Shown: one piece after another, positions 52,228-59,695 of the stretch
Position numbering within the stretch: position 1 is the stretch's first letter
Layout of the letters: every line of letters begins with the position of its first letter
Source of the DNA: CAYVUB01 sp964454675
GTDB lineage: Bacteria > Bacteroidota > Bacteroidia > Flavobacteriales > Flavobacteriaceae
Length of the DNA stretch: 59,695 nt
NCBI GenBank assembly: GCA_964454675.1
Contig: CAYVUB010000018.1
Span: 1-59,695, forward strand
Reading direction: 5' to 3'
Made by a program: the position numbers and the translations under genes
The notes under the pieces: model-generated
The model's input: only the letters and a program-made list of their open reading frames with translations
Told to the model about the DNA's origin: nothing
Database searches by the model: none

Positions 52228-52243
52228 CCTGTCTGCCGACAGG
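52228..52243. repeat. Short palindrome CCTGTC-TGCC-GACAGG in the tgt leader
   Basis: This is a perfect 6-bp stem with a 4-base loop, 36 bp before the tgt start codon. It resembles common intergenic palindromes and has no proven role. Confidence 0.45.
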
Positions 52244-52278
52244 CAAGTATGACCTATTAAAAAATATTAAGTGAACAG

Positions 52279-53409
52279 ATGAAGTTTGAATTAAAAGCCA
52301 AAGACCCACAAAGTAACGCCAGAGCAGGTGTCATTACCACGCATCATGGCATCATAGAAACACCTATTTTTATGCCGGTTGGCACGGTTGGTTCTGTAAA
52401 AGGTGTGCATCAAAGAGAATTAAAAAACGATATTAACCCCGATATTATTTTGGGGAATACCTATCATTTATACCTGCGTCCGCAAACTGCCATTCTTGAA
52501 AAAGCCGGCGGATTGCATAAGTTTATGAACTGGGATCGCAATATTTTGACAGATTCCGGCGGGTATCAGGTGTATTCATTGTCTTCACGGAGAAAAATTA
52601 AAGAAGAAGGTGTTAAATTTAAAAGTCATATAGACGGCAGTTATCACATTTTTACACCGGAGAATGTGATGGAAATTCAACGCAGCATAGGTGCCGATAT
52701 TATTATGGCGTTTGACGAGTGTACGCCGTATCCTTGTGATTACAACTATGCAAAACGCTCTATGCACATGACACACAGATGGCTTGACAGATGCATCAGC
52801 CATTTGGAAAAAGTGCCGGTAAAATACGGTTATGAGCAGGCATTATTTCCTATAGTTCAAGGAAGCACTTATAAAGATTTACGTCAGCAATCTGCAGAAT
52901 ATATAGCCAATGCAGGTGCTGTAGGTAACGCCATAGGCGGATTATCGGTAGGCGAACCTGCCGAAGAAATGTATGCCATGACAGACGTTGTTACTGCTAT
53001 TTTACCTCAGGATAAACCTCGTTATTTGATGGGTGTTGGAACGCCAATCAATATTCTTGAAAATATAGCGTTAGGAATTGACATGTTTGATTGTGTGATG
53101 CCTACCCGTAATGCAAGAAATGGTATGCTTTTTACCGCTTACGGTACCATCAATATCAAAAATGAAAAATGGAAAGATGATTTTTCACCGGTAGATGAGA
53201 TGGCAATGACCTTTGTAGATACAGAATATAGCAAAGCGTATCTTCGTCATTTATTTAGTGTTAACGAATTATTGGGAATGCAGATAGCCACCATTCATAA
53301 TCTTGGATTTTATTTATGGTTGGTTAGAGAAGCAAGAAAACATATCTTGGCAGGCGATTTCAGGGAATGGAAAGACAAGATGGTCAAACAAATGGATAAT
53401 AGACTTTAA
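52279..53409 (+). CDS. tgt: Queuine tRNA-ribosyltransferase (TGT)
   Basis: The enzyme swaps guanine 34 for the queuosine precursor preQ1 in tRNA-Asp, Asn, His and Tyr. The 376-residue protein has the general base region LTDSGGYQVYS (90-100, D92), MAFDECTPYP (143-152), MGVGTP (251-256) and the nucleophile in MFDCVMPTRNARNG (D271). In well-studied bacterial TGTs a zinc ion is held by three cysteines and a histidine 38, 40, 43 and 69 residues after the nucleophile. Those positions are A309, T311, D314 and H340 here, so the cysteines are missing and only the histidine remains. The catalytic core is otherwise normal. lptG follows. Confidence 0.93.
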   Translation: MKFELKAKDPQSNARAGVITTHHGIIETPIFMPVGTVGSVKGVHQRELKNDINPDIILGNTYHLYLRPQTAILEKAGGLHKFMNWDRNILTDSGGYQVYSLSSRRKIKEEGVKFKSHIDGSYHIFTPENVMEIQRSIGADIIMAFDECTPYPCDYNYAKRSMHMTHRWLDRCISHLEKVPVKYGYEQALFPIVQGSTYKDLRQQSAEYIANAGAVGNAIGGLSVGEPAEEMYAMTDVVTAILPQDKPRYLMGVGTPINILENIALGIDMFDCVMPTRNARNGMLFTAYGTINIKNEKWKDDFSPVDEMAMTFVDTEYSKAYLRHLFSVNELLGMQIATIHNLGFYLWLVREARKHILAGDFREWKDKMVKQMDNRL

Positions 53410-53492
53410 GATTGCAGATAACCACAAACCTGAAACTTGAAACAAAAGAAACAATAGGCATAACGTCATAGAAACATTAAAACATTATTAGA

Positions 53493-54569
53493 TTGAAAAT
53501 CCTGGATTGGTACATATTAAAACGCTATCTGGTCACATTTTTTATGATGTTGCTACTGTTTATTCCTATTGGGATTACAGTCAATCTTGCTGAGAAAATT
53601 GGTAAAATTCTTGAAAATAATGTGCCATTTAGTGAAGTGGCTTTGTATTATTTAAATTTTACAATTTATTTTGCCAATCTGCTGTTTCCTATATTCTTGT
53701 TTTTATCAGTTATTTGGTTTACGTCCAAACTTGCCAATAATACGGAAATTGTCGCTTTTTTAAGCTCGGGTGTATCGTTTTCACGATTTTTAAGACCGTA
53801 TTTAATAGGCGCAACAATTATAGCGGCACTTGCACTTGTTTTAGGGATGTTTCTGGCACCAAACGCCAGTAAAGGTTTTAATGAGTTTACTTATAAATAC
53901 CTTAAAAAGGGCAGAGAAGTAGCTCAAACACAAAACGTTTTTAGGCAGATAAACGACAACGATTATATTTATGTAAGCAGCTACGATTCAAAAAGCAAAA
54001 GAGGTTATAATTTTACCCTTGAACATTTTGAAGGAAACCAGCTTAAATTCAAGATATTTTCTGATAACATACTTTATATAGAAGAAGACTCAACCTATAG
54101 ATTAACCAATTATGTAAAAAGAATTATTGGCGAAAACGACGATATTTTTGAGAAAAACCGGCGTATAGACACATTATTGCCTTTTGAAATAGACGATTTG
54201 ACACCGGTTAATTACATTGCCGAAACATTGCCATACCATGAGCTCACGGAATTTATTGAAAAAGAAAAGCAAAGAGGTTCGTCAAATATTGGTCGTTATG
54301 AAGTTGTAAGACACAAAAAATGGAGTTTACCGGTTGCGGTATTTATTCTTACTATCATTGCCGTATCGGTATCGTCTATTAAACGTCGCGGTGGTATGGG
54401 GGTTAATCTTGCATTTGGTATCACTACTGCCATGATTTATGTGTTTTTTGACAAAGTTTTTGGTGTCATGGCAGAACAGTCAGATTTTTCGCCAATAGTG
54501 GCAGTGTGGCTTCCTAATGTAGTTTTTGGTATCTTAGCATTATATCTCTTGAAAAATGCCAAACGCTAA
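53493..54569 (+). CDS. LPS export permease LptF/LptG family protein (YjgP/YjgQ)
   Basis: The 358-residue protein has three or four N-terminal membrane spans (about 8-30, 50-75 and 98-120), a periplasmic jellyroll of about 150 residues (EVAQTQNVFRQINDNDYIYV and onwards) and three C-terminal spans. This is the LptF/G layout in the LptB2FG transporter that pulls LPS out of the inner membrane. It starts at TTG (53493, first codons encode MKILDWYILKRYL), since the next ATG is inside the first span. It may act with the OstA-like gene product. The EamA gene overlaps its end by 14 bp. Confidence 0.9.
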   Translation: MKILDWYILKRYLVTFFMMLLLFIPIGITVNLAEKIGKILENNVPFSEVALYYLNFTIYFANLLFPIFLFLSVIWFTSKLANNTEIVAFLSSGVSFSRFLRPYLIGATIIAALALVLGMFLAPNASKGFNEFTYKYLKKGREVAQTQNVFRQINDNDYIYVSSYDSKSKRGYNFTLEHFEGNQLKFKIFSDNILYIEEDSTYRLTNYVKRIIGENDDIFEKNRRIDTLLPFEIDDLTPVNYIAETLPYHELTEFIEKEKQRGSSNIGRYEVVRHKKWSLPVAVFILTIIAVSVSSIKRRGGMGVNLAFGITTAMIYVFFDKVFGVMAEQSDFSPIVAVWLPNVVFGILALYLLKNAKR

Positions 54570-55455
54570 ACTTCAAAATTACCTGCACTTACATTTTTTA
54601 GTTTTTATTGCCGGTTTTACAGCCATTCTGGGCGAGCTTATTTCTATAGGCGCAATTCCTTTGGTATGGTACCGGATGGTTATGGCAAGCATCATCATGT
54701 TGGTGTATGTAAAGCTTACCAAGTTAAACATTACTGTTGATAAGCGTACAGTGATAAAATTTTTTGCCGCCGGAATCATCATTGCGTTACATTGGATTAC
54801 ATTTTTTGCAGCTATCAAAGAATCCAACATTTCCATCACACTGGCAGCATTTTCAACCGGAGCATTTTTTGCCTCATTCATTGAACCCATAATTTATAAA
54901 CGCCGTATTATATGGTATGAAATTATCTTCGGATGTGTTGTAGTTATAGGAATTTTTCTCATCACACAAAGTGAAATAAAGTATCTCAACGGAGTCATAT
55001 TAGCAATTTTATCGGCATTTTTTTCATCACTTTTTACAGTTATTAATGGGCAGTTTATTCAAAAACATCCGGCAACGGTTATTTCTTTTTACGAATTTAT
55101 AAGCGGCGTCATTTTTTTAACGTTTTTTATCCTTGTTTTTAACGGTGGATTCAGCGTATCATTCTTTCAAATATCAACTACCGATTGGCTATACCTCTTT
55201 ATATTAGCATCTGTTTGCACAGCCTACGCATTTATAGGCTCAGTCAAAGTTATGAAGTACATAAGCCCATATACCGTAGTATTATCATATAATCTGGAAC
55301 CTGTTTACGGTATAGCGCTGGCATTATTTCTTTTTCCTGAAACAGAAACCATGAGCCCGCAATTTTATTACGGAGTTATCATTGTGTTAGCCACAGTATT
55401 ACTGGACGGCATCATTAAAAATTCAAAATTTGCTAAAACAAAAACTTATAATTAA
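54556..55455 (+). CDS. EamA/DMT-family transporter
   Basis: The 299-residue integral membrane protein has ten spans in two EamA repeats (about 10-140 and 150-290). Signatures are AGFTAILGELISIGAIPLVWYRM in the first half and VVLSYNLEPVYGIALALFLFPE in the second. Substrates of this family are metabolites or drugs and cannot be inferred here. It is coupled to lptG by a 14-bp overlap. Confidence 0.9.
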   Translation: MPNAKLQNYLHLHFLVFIAGFTAILGELISIGAIPLVWYRMVMASIIMLVYVKLTKLNITVDKRTVIKFFAAGIIIALHWITFFAAIKESNISITLAAFSTGAFFASFIEPIIYKRRIIWYEIIFGCVVVIGIFLITQSEIKYLNGVILAILSAFFSSLFTVINGQFIQKHPATVISFYEFISGVIFLTFFILVFNGGFSVSFFQISTTDWLYLFILASVCTAYAFIGSVKVMKYISPYTVVLSYNLEPVYGIALALFLFPETETMSPQFYYGVIIVLATVLLDGIIKNSKFAKTKTYN

Positions 55456-55523
55456 CTTTAAATACTGTTTAAAAACCGTAACGATATTTATCGTTTTTCA
55501 TCATTTTAAAACGAAAAATTATG

Positions 55524-55531
55524 TAGGTTTG
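55524..55531 (+). promoter_or_regulatory. Putative -7 box for accA
   Basis: TAGGTTTG matches TAnnTTTG 31 bp before the accA ATG. The upstream sequence is AT-rich and no clear -33 box is seen. Confidence 0.4.
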
Positions 55532-55562
55532 CAGGCTAACTAATTAATAAAACTTAATCTCT

Positions 55563-56516
55563 ATGGAATATCTGGATTTTGAACTTCCCATAAAAGAGCT
55601 TGAAGACCAATTACAAAAATGTCAAATAATAGGTGAAGAAAGTGAAGTAGATGTTACGGAAACTTGCAAGCAGATAGAGAAGAAATTACTGGAAACAAAA
55701 AAAGAAATTTACAAAAATCTTACAGCTTGGCAGCGTGTACAATTGTCGCGTCATCCTAACAGGCCCTACACAATGGATCATATAAGAGCACTTTGCGGTG
55801 ATACATTTTTAGAGCTTCACGGAGACAGGAATGTAAAAGACGACAAAGCTATGGTAGGCGGTCTCGGGAAAATAGGCGACCAGTCGTACATGATTATCGG
55901 GCAGCAAAAAGGATACAATACAAAAACACGGCAATACCGCAATTTCGGAATGTCAAACCCCGAAGGCTACCGTAAAGCACTGCGCTTAATGCAATCTGCA
56001 GAAAAATTCAACATTCCCGTATTAACTTTAATTGATACACCGGGTGCCTATCCCGGGCTGGAAGCAGAAGAACGGGGACAAGGCGAAGCTATTGCCCGGA
56101 ATATCCTTGAAATGACCAGATTAAAAGTGCCTGTTATTTGTGTTATTATAGGCGAAGGTGCTTCCGGTGGTGCATTAGGTATAGGTGTAGGCGACAGAGT
56201 TTTAATGATGGAAAACACATGGTATTCTGTAATTTCGCCGGAGTCTTGCTCGTCAATTTTATGGCGAAGCTGGGAATATAAAGAACGCGCAGCCGATGCT
56301 TTAAAACTAACAGCAAATGATATGAAAGGCCTCAAGCTGGTTGACGGTATCATTAAAGAACCTGTTGGCGGCGCCCATACAGACAGAGAAGCCGCTTTCA
56401 TTTTAGTACGTGACGCTATTGTCAAAGCTCATGAAGAATTAAAAAACTTATCACCAAAAGAATTAGTTAAAAAGCGTATGGACAAATATGCCGATATGGG
56501 AGTTTTTAAAGGATAA
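55563..56516 (+). CDS. accA: Acetyl-CoA carboxylase carboxyltransferase subunit alpha
   Basis: With AccD it transfers the carboxyl group from biotin to acetyl-CoA in the first step of fatty acid synthesis. The 317-residue protein has the expected N-terminal ELPIKELEDQL region, HPNRPYTMDHIRAL, FLELHGDR, and the crotonase-like core TPGAYPGLEAEERGQGEAIARN (split as PGAYPGLEAEERGQGEAIAR) and EGASGGALGIGVGDRVLM. It has no zinc ribbon, as expected for the alpha subunit. A terminator follows. Confidence 0.96.
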   Translation: MEYLDFELPIKELEDQLQKCQIIGEESEVDVTETCKQIEKKLLETKKEIYKNLTAWQRVQLSRHPNRPYTMDHIRALCGDTFLELHGDRNVKDDKAMVGGLGKIGDQSYMIIGQQKGYNTKTRQYRNFGMSNPEGYRKALRLMQSAEKFNIPVLTLIDTPGAYPGLEAEERGQGEAIARNILEMTRLKVPVICVIIGEGASGGALGIGVGDRVLMMENTWYSVISPESCSSILWRSWEYKERAADALKLTANDMKGLKLVDGIIKEPVGGAHTDREAAFILVRDAIVKAHEELKNLSPKELVKKRMDKYADMGVFKG

Positions 56517-56541
56517 TCTCAACAGTAACCGAATATTAAAA

Positions 56542-56566
56542 AAACTGAAGTTTGACACTTCGGTTT
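56542..56566 (+). terminator. Intrinsic terminator of accA
   Basis: AAACTGAAGT pairs with ACTTCGGTTT (one T-G pair) around a 5-base loop, followed by eight T. It lies 25 bp after the stop. Confidence 0.85.
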
Positions 56567-56694
56567 TTTTTGTCGCTATTAACAATAAAAACAAGTTATC
56601 AACAGTTGAAATGTTAAGACTTGTTTTAAAAAGTATGCGTGGATTCTTAACAATTTAGTTACTTTCGCAGACTATCAAAATTACATTATTTCAA

Positions 56695-58245
56695 ATGAAG
56701 CAACCCAATCCGATACAAGGCTACAAAGTAGAAAAAAGCACCATCATAAGTCTGGAAAAAGGAAAAATTCCGCCACAGGCTATTGATTTGGAAGAAGTTG
56801 TGCTTGGCGCAATGATGATTGACAAAAAAGGGGTTGATGATGTTATTGATATTTTAAGTCCCGAAGCATTTTATAAAGATGCTCACAAACATATTTTTGA
56901 AGCCATTTTCAAATTGTTTCAAAGCAGCGAACCTGTCGATTTATTGACGGTTTCAAACCAGTTAAAAAAAGACGGAAAGCTGGAACTTGCCGGAGGCGAT
57001 TTTTACCTTATTTCACTAACCCAGCGTGTGGCATCATCAGCACACATCGAGTTTCATGCACGTATCATACTTCAAAAGTTTATCCAGCGGAGTTTGATTA
57101 AAATTTCGAGCGAAATTATCGAGGATTCGTATGACGAGACCAAAGATGTTTTTGACCTGCTGGATAACGCCGAAGCAAAACTGTACGAGGTAACGCAAGG
57201 CAATATCAAAAAATCAACCGAAACTGCTCAAAGTTTGGTAATCCAGGCAAAAAAGAAAATAGAAGACATTTCAAACAAAGAAGGTTTAAGCGGTATTCCG
57301 TCAGGATTTGATAAGCTGGACAGGTTAACTTCCGGCTGGCAGGAAAGCGATTTGGTTATCGTTGCGGCACGTCCCGGTATGGGAAAAACCGCTTTAACCT
57401 TGTCAATGGCACGTAATATTGCCGTAAACCAAAATATTCCCGTGGCATTTTTCTCTTTAGAGATGTCATCAGTACAATTAATAACCCGTTTAATTTCGAG
57501 TGAAACCGGACTGTCATCAGAAAAGCTAAGAACCGGAAAACTTGAAAAGCACGAATGGGAACAGCTTAACGTTAAGGTTAAAGCCTTAGAAAAATCGCCT
57601 TTGTTTATTGACGATACGCCATCATTATCCATTTTCGATTTACGGGCAAAAGCACGCCGTCTGGCATCGCAATACGGTATCAAAATGATAATAATTGACT
57701 ACTTACAGCTGATGACTGCCGGAGGAAGCCAAAAAGGCGGCGGCAACCGCGAACAGGAAATTTCAACCATTTCACGTAACCTTAAAGCTCTGGCAAAAGA
57801 GCTGAGCGTTCCGGTGATAGCCTTATCACAATTATCCCGCGCGGTCGAAACCCGTGGTGGCAGTAAGCGTCCGTTATTGTCAGACCTTCGTGAATCCGGG
57901 GCGATAGAGCAGGATGCCGATATTGTATCATTTATTTACCGTCCCGAGTATTACAAAATTGATGAATGGGATGATGAAGAACGCACACCAACCGAAGGTC
58001 AGGCCGAATTTATCGTAGCAAAACACCGTAACGGCGGCTTGGATAACATCCGGTTAAAATTCATCGGGCATCTTGGTAAATTTGATAATCTCGATGATTT
58101 TGATACGCCTTTTGGTCAGGAATTTCATAGTAAAATGAATGCGGCAGCCAATGACGATACCTTCAAGCCGGGCAATTATCCGTCGGCTAAAGACGCATTT
58201 GATGACCCTGTTCAAGATGAAGATGAAAGTGACGTCCCGTTTTAA
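56695..58245 (+). CDS. dnaB: Replicative DNA helicase
   Basis: DnaB unwinds DNA at the replication fork. The 516-residue protein has the N-terminal helical domain (PPQAIDLEEVVLGAMMID, about 26-43), a linker helix and the RecA-type core with Walker A ARPGMGKTA (225-233), Walker B MIIIDYLQLM (about 325-334), the SLEMSS region and the arginine finger region FIYRPEYY. The acidic tail ends DVPF, like many DnaB C-termini. No intein is present. Confidence 0.96.
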   Translation: MKQPNPIQGYKVEKSTIISLEKGKIPPQAIDLEEVVLGAMMIDKKGVDDVIDILSPEAFYKDAHKHIFEAIFKLFQSSEPVDLLTVSNQLKKDGKLELAGGDFYLISLTQRVASSAHIEFHARIILQKFIQRSLIKISSEIIEDSYDETKDVFDLLDNAEAKLYEVTQGNIKKSTETAQSLVIQAKKKIEDISNKEGLSGIPSGFDKLDRLTSGWQESDLVIVAARPGMGKTALTLSMARNIAVNQNIPVAFFSLEMSSVQLITRLISSETGLSSEKLRTGKLEKHEWEQLNVKVKALEKSPLFIDDTPSLSIFDLRAKARRLASQYGIKMIIIDYLQLMTAGGSQKGGGNREQEISTISRNLKALAKELSVPVIALSQLSRAVETRGGSKRPLLSDLRESGAIEQDADIVSFIYRPEYYKIDEWDDEERTPTEGQAEFIVAKHRNGGLDNIRLKFIGHLGKFDNLDDFDTPFGQEFHSKMNAAANDDTFKPGNYPSAKDAFDDPVQDEDESDVPF

Positions 58246-58323
58246 ACGAGTTCATTGGTAAATAGCAATCCTTAATCTTTCCTTAAAACCATTTTGAATA
58301 AATGATATTTTAAGTATCTTTCC

Positions 58324-59586
58324 ATGATGAAGAAGTTACTGTTATTAGTCATTTTTTTAAGCATGTCGGTAAATGTCATGGCATCCTACATCTTGATTCC
58401 TATGGATGCCGAAGGTCAAAAAAATCATTTAAAAGCCTATGGAGTTGCCTATTGGACTTTAGAAAAACAGCTTAAAGTAAACTGGCTGCTCAACTATCGC
58501 GGCGGTTCGTTTTTACTGCCCGATGCCGAAGACATCCGTAAAGAATGTCAAATACGCGGCGTGTCGTTTGAAGTGTTGTCCAATGCAAAAGCCGAAGAAA
58601 TCCTTGATTTAATTGCGAGTCCGTCACAAAATATGGAGGCTGTTATTCTTGAAAAAGCACCCAAAATAGCGGTATATTCACCCAAAGGAAATTTACCGTG
58701 GGACGATGCCGTAACTATGGTTTTAAGCTATGCCGAAATCCCTTATGACGTGGTTTATGACGAAGAAGTATTGAATGACGCATTGCTGCTTTATGAATGG
58801 CTGCATTTGCATCACGAAGATTTTACGGGACAATACGGTAAGTTTTACCGTACCTACAAATCGGCAGCTTGGTATATTGAAGAGAAAAAAGAAGCCGAAG
58901 CTCTGGCAACAAAATTAGGTTTTGAAAAAGTATCTCAAGCCAAGCTGGCAGTTGTGCTAAAAATACGGGATTATGTGGTGGGCGGCGGCTTTATGTTTGC
59001 CATGTGCAGCGCAACCGATAGTTTTGATATAGCATTGGCAGCCGAAGGTGTCGATATATGCGAGCCTATGTTTGACGGTGATGCCAGCGACCCAAATTAT
59101 CAAAGCCTTATAGATTACGGCAAAACCTTTGCGTTTAAAGATTTTATTTTAGAACGAAATCCTAATGTTTATGAGTTTTCGTCTATTGATATGACCGCCA
59201 AACGGCAGATTATGCCAACCACAGATTATTTTACCTTGATGGATTTCTCGGCAAAATGGGATCCGGTTCCCACGATGTTATGCCAGAACCATACAGCGTT
59301 GGTCAAAGGTTTTATGGGGCAAACGACGGCATTTACCAGAGACGAAATCAAATCGAATGTATTGATTTTGGGTGAAAACAAGACCAATGGCGAGGCGAGA
59401 TACATTCACGGTATTAAAGGAAAAGGATTTTTTACCTTTTACGGCGGTCACGACCCCGAAGATTACACCCATAAAGTAGGCGACCCAAAAACCGAACTCG
59501 AATTATACCCTACATCGCCGGGCTACAGGCTTATTCTTAACAATATCCTGTTTCCTGCCGCAAAAAAGAAAAAGCAGAAAACATAA
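58324..59586 (+). CDS. Exported glutamine-amidotransferase-fold protein (often named asparagine synthetase B)
   Basis: The 420-residue protein has a signal peptide (about 1-20, NVMAS). It shares the family style of a Bacteroidota periplasmic protein that databases name asparagine synthetase B, but none of the PPi-synthetase motifs of true AsnB are visible. The segment GGGFMFAMCSATDSFDIALA (221-240) has C228 in a nucleophile-elbow-like setting, and FTFYGGHDPEDYTHKVGDP (about 377-395) has a histidine that could pair with it, as in class I glutamine amidotransferases. The glutamate that would complete the triad is not clear. Function is unknown. Confidence 0.75.
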   Translation: MMKKLLLLVIFLSMSVNVMASYILIPMDAEGQKNHLKAYGVAYWTLEKQLKVNWLLNYRGGSFLLPDAEDIRKECQIRGVSFEVLSNAKAEEILDLIASPSQNMEAVILEKAPKIAVYSPKGNLPWDDAVTMVLSYAEIPYDVVYDEEVLNDALLLYEWLHLHHEDFTGQYGKFYRTYKSAAWYIEEKKEAEALATKLGFEKVSQAKLAVVLKIRDYVVGGGFMFAMCSATDSFDIALAAEGVDICEPMFDGDASDPNYQSLIDYGKTFAFKDFILERNPNVYEFSSIDMTAKRQIMPTTDYFTLMDFSAKWDPVPTMLCQNHTALVKGFMGQTTAFTRDEIKSNVLILGENKTNGEARYIHGIKGKGFFTFYGGHDPEDYTHKVGDPKTELELYPTSPGYRLILNNILFPAAKKKKQKT

Positions 59587-59695
59587 TTACTTGGGTGTAA
59601 CGTAACGTGATTTTTCTTTTGCAAATATCAGTTTTAATGCGTTATACGCAATAGCAACAAAAACTTCGTATATCAAAAGAAATTTAACACAAATT
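59587..59695 (-). CDS. 3' end of an unidentified gene, cut by the window edge
   Basis: The minus strand is open from the edge to a TAA at 59587-59589, giving about 35 residues that include VFVAIAYNALKLIFAKEKSR and end YVTPK. The codon use looks normal for this genome, and the stop is directly next to the convergent gene's stop. A hydrophobic helix followed by a basic end suggests a membrane protein C-terminus. I cannot name it. Confidence 0.45.
   Translation of the reverse strand, partial: ICVKFLLIYEVFVAIAYNALKLIFAKEKSRYVTPK

Noticed and set aside
58239..58255. TTTAAACGAGTTCAT at the dnaB stop as another arm of the palindromic element
   Set aside because: It matches one arm, but it includes the dnaB stop codon and has no partner arm. 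Chance or a tiny remnant cannot be told apart.

Overview
The window comes from a low-GC member of the Bacteroidota, almost certainly a flavobacterium. The evidence is a T9SS C-terminal sorting domain protein, TAnnTTTG promoter boxes instead of E. coli-like -10 boxes, almost no Shine-Dalgarno sequences, and family markers such as DUF5606, DUF349 and OstA-like proteins. Most of it is ordinary chromosomal housekeeping DNA. The accessory patches are a restriction-modification cassette, a surface-glycan gene cluster, a run of hypothetical lipoproteins and several palindromic repeats.

Layout: 1-1478 carries an EcoRV-like type II restriction endonuclease and, 4 bp after it, the start of its adenine methyltransferase, cut by the window edge. 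1648-3780 has cca and the threonylcarbamoyl-AMP synthase. 3789-9619 is a complete seven-gene Mrp/Mnh Na+/H+ antiporter operon (A to G), with the tsaC-type gene 8 bp after it. 9834-14442 is a cell-surface glycan island: a Kdo/WaaP-like kinase, a GT2 gene plus the broken 5' end of another, a CDP-glycerol glycerophosphotransferase-like enzyme, a Stealth phosphotransferase and a TupA-like ATP-grasp protein. 14578-19699 has dapD and, on the other strand, ruvX, def, a DUF5606 gene and mazG. Between ruvX and def lie a T9SS cargo gene, a tandem repeat holding a 100-N assembly gap, and a palindromic element. 20009-22853 holds a DUF349 gene and aroE. 23003-25101 holds secreted proteins, one of them split by an in-frame TAG.

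25236-34655 (minus strand) encodes a TPR protein, a class III aminotransferase, an OstA-like LPS-transport protein, purA, a Fur-family regulator, a RelA/SpoT homologue, a SRPBCC protein and a small conserved protein. 34902-40071 is a periplasmic folding operon (two PpiC/SurA-type isomerases around a SurA-N-like lipoprotein) followed by a MoxR ATPase. 40178-41919 pairs a SCO copper-chaperone protein with a membrane-anchored protein that resembles peptidylglycine monooxygenases at its copper ligands. Then come an acyltransferase, aconitase, tRNA-Leu(GAG), tRNA-Lys(TTT), aroK, a PRTase, an Hsp15-like protein, an FKBP-like lipoprotein, a beta-barrel protein and a split transketolase with a secreted-protein gene between its halves. 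The right end (52279-59586) is tgt, lptG, an EamA transporter, accA, dnaB and a secreted glutamine-amidotransferase-fold protein.

The points most worth a second look are the EcoRV homologue with conserved catalytic and recognition loops; the putative copper monooxygenase coupled to SCO; the palindromic element with long and short forms whose arms differ by compensating changes; the amber-interrupted JAMM-like lipoprotein gene; the TGT lacking its zinc cysteines; and the mixed phosphoglycan gene set. I did not find a clearly new multi-gene defence or mobile system. All calls rest on reading the sequence without database searches.
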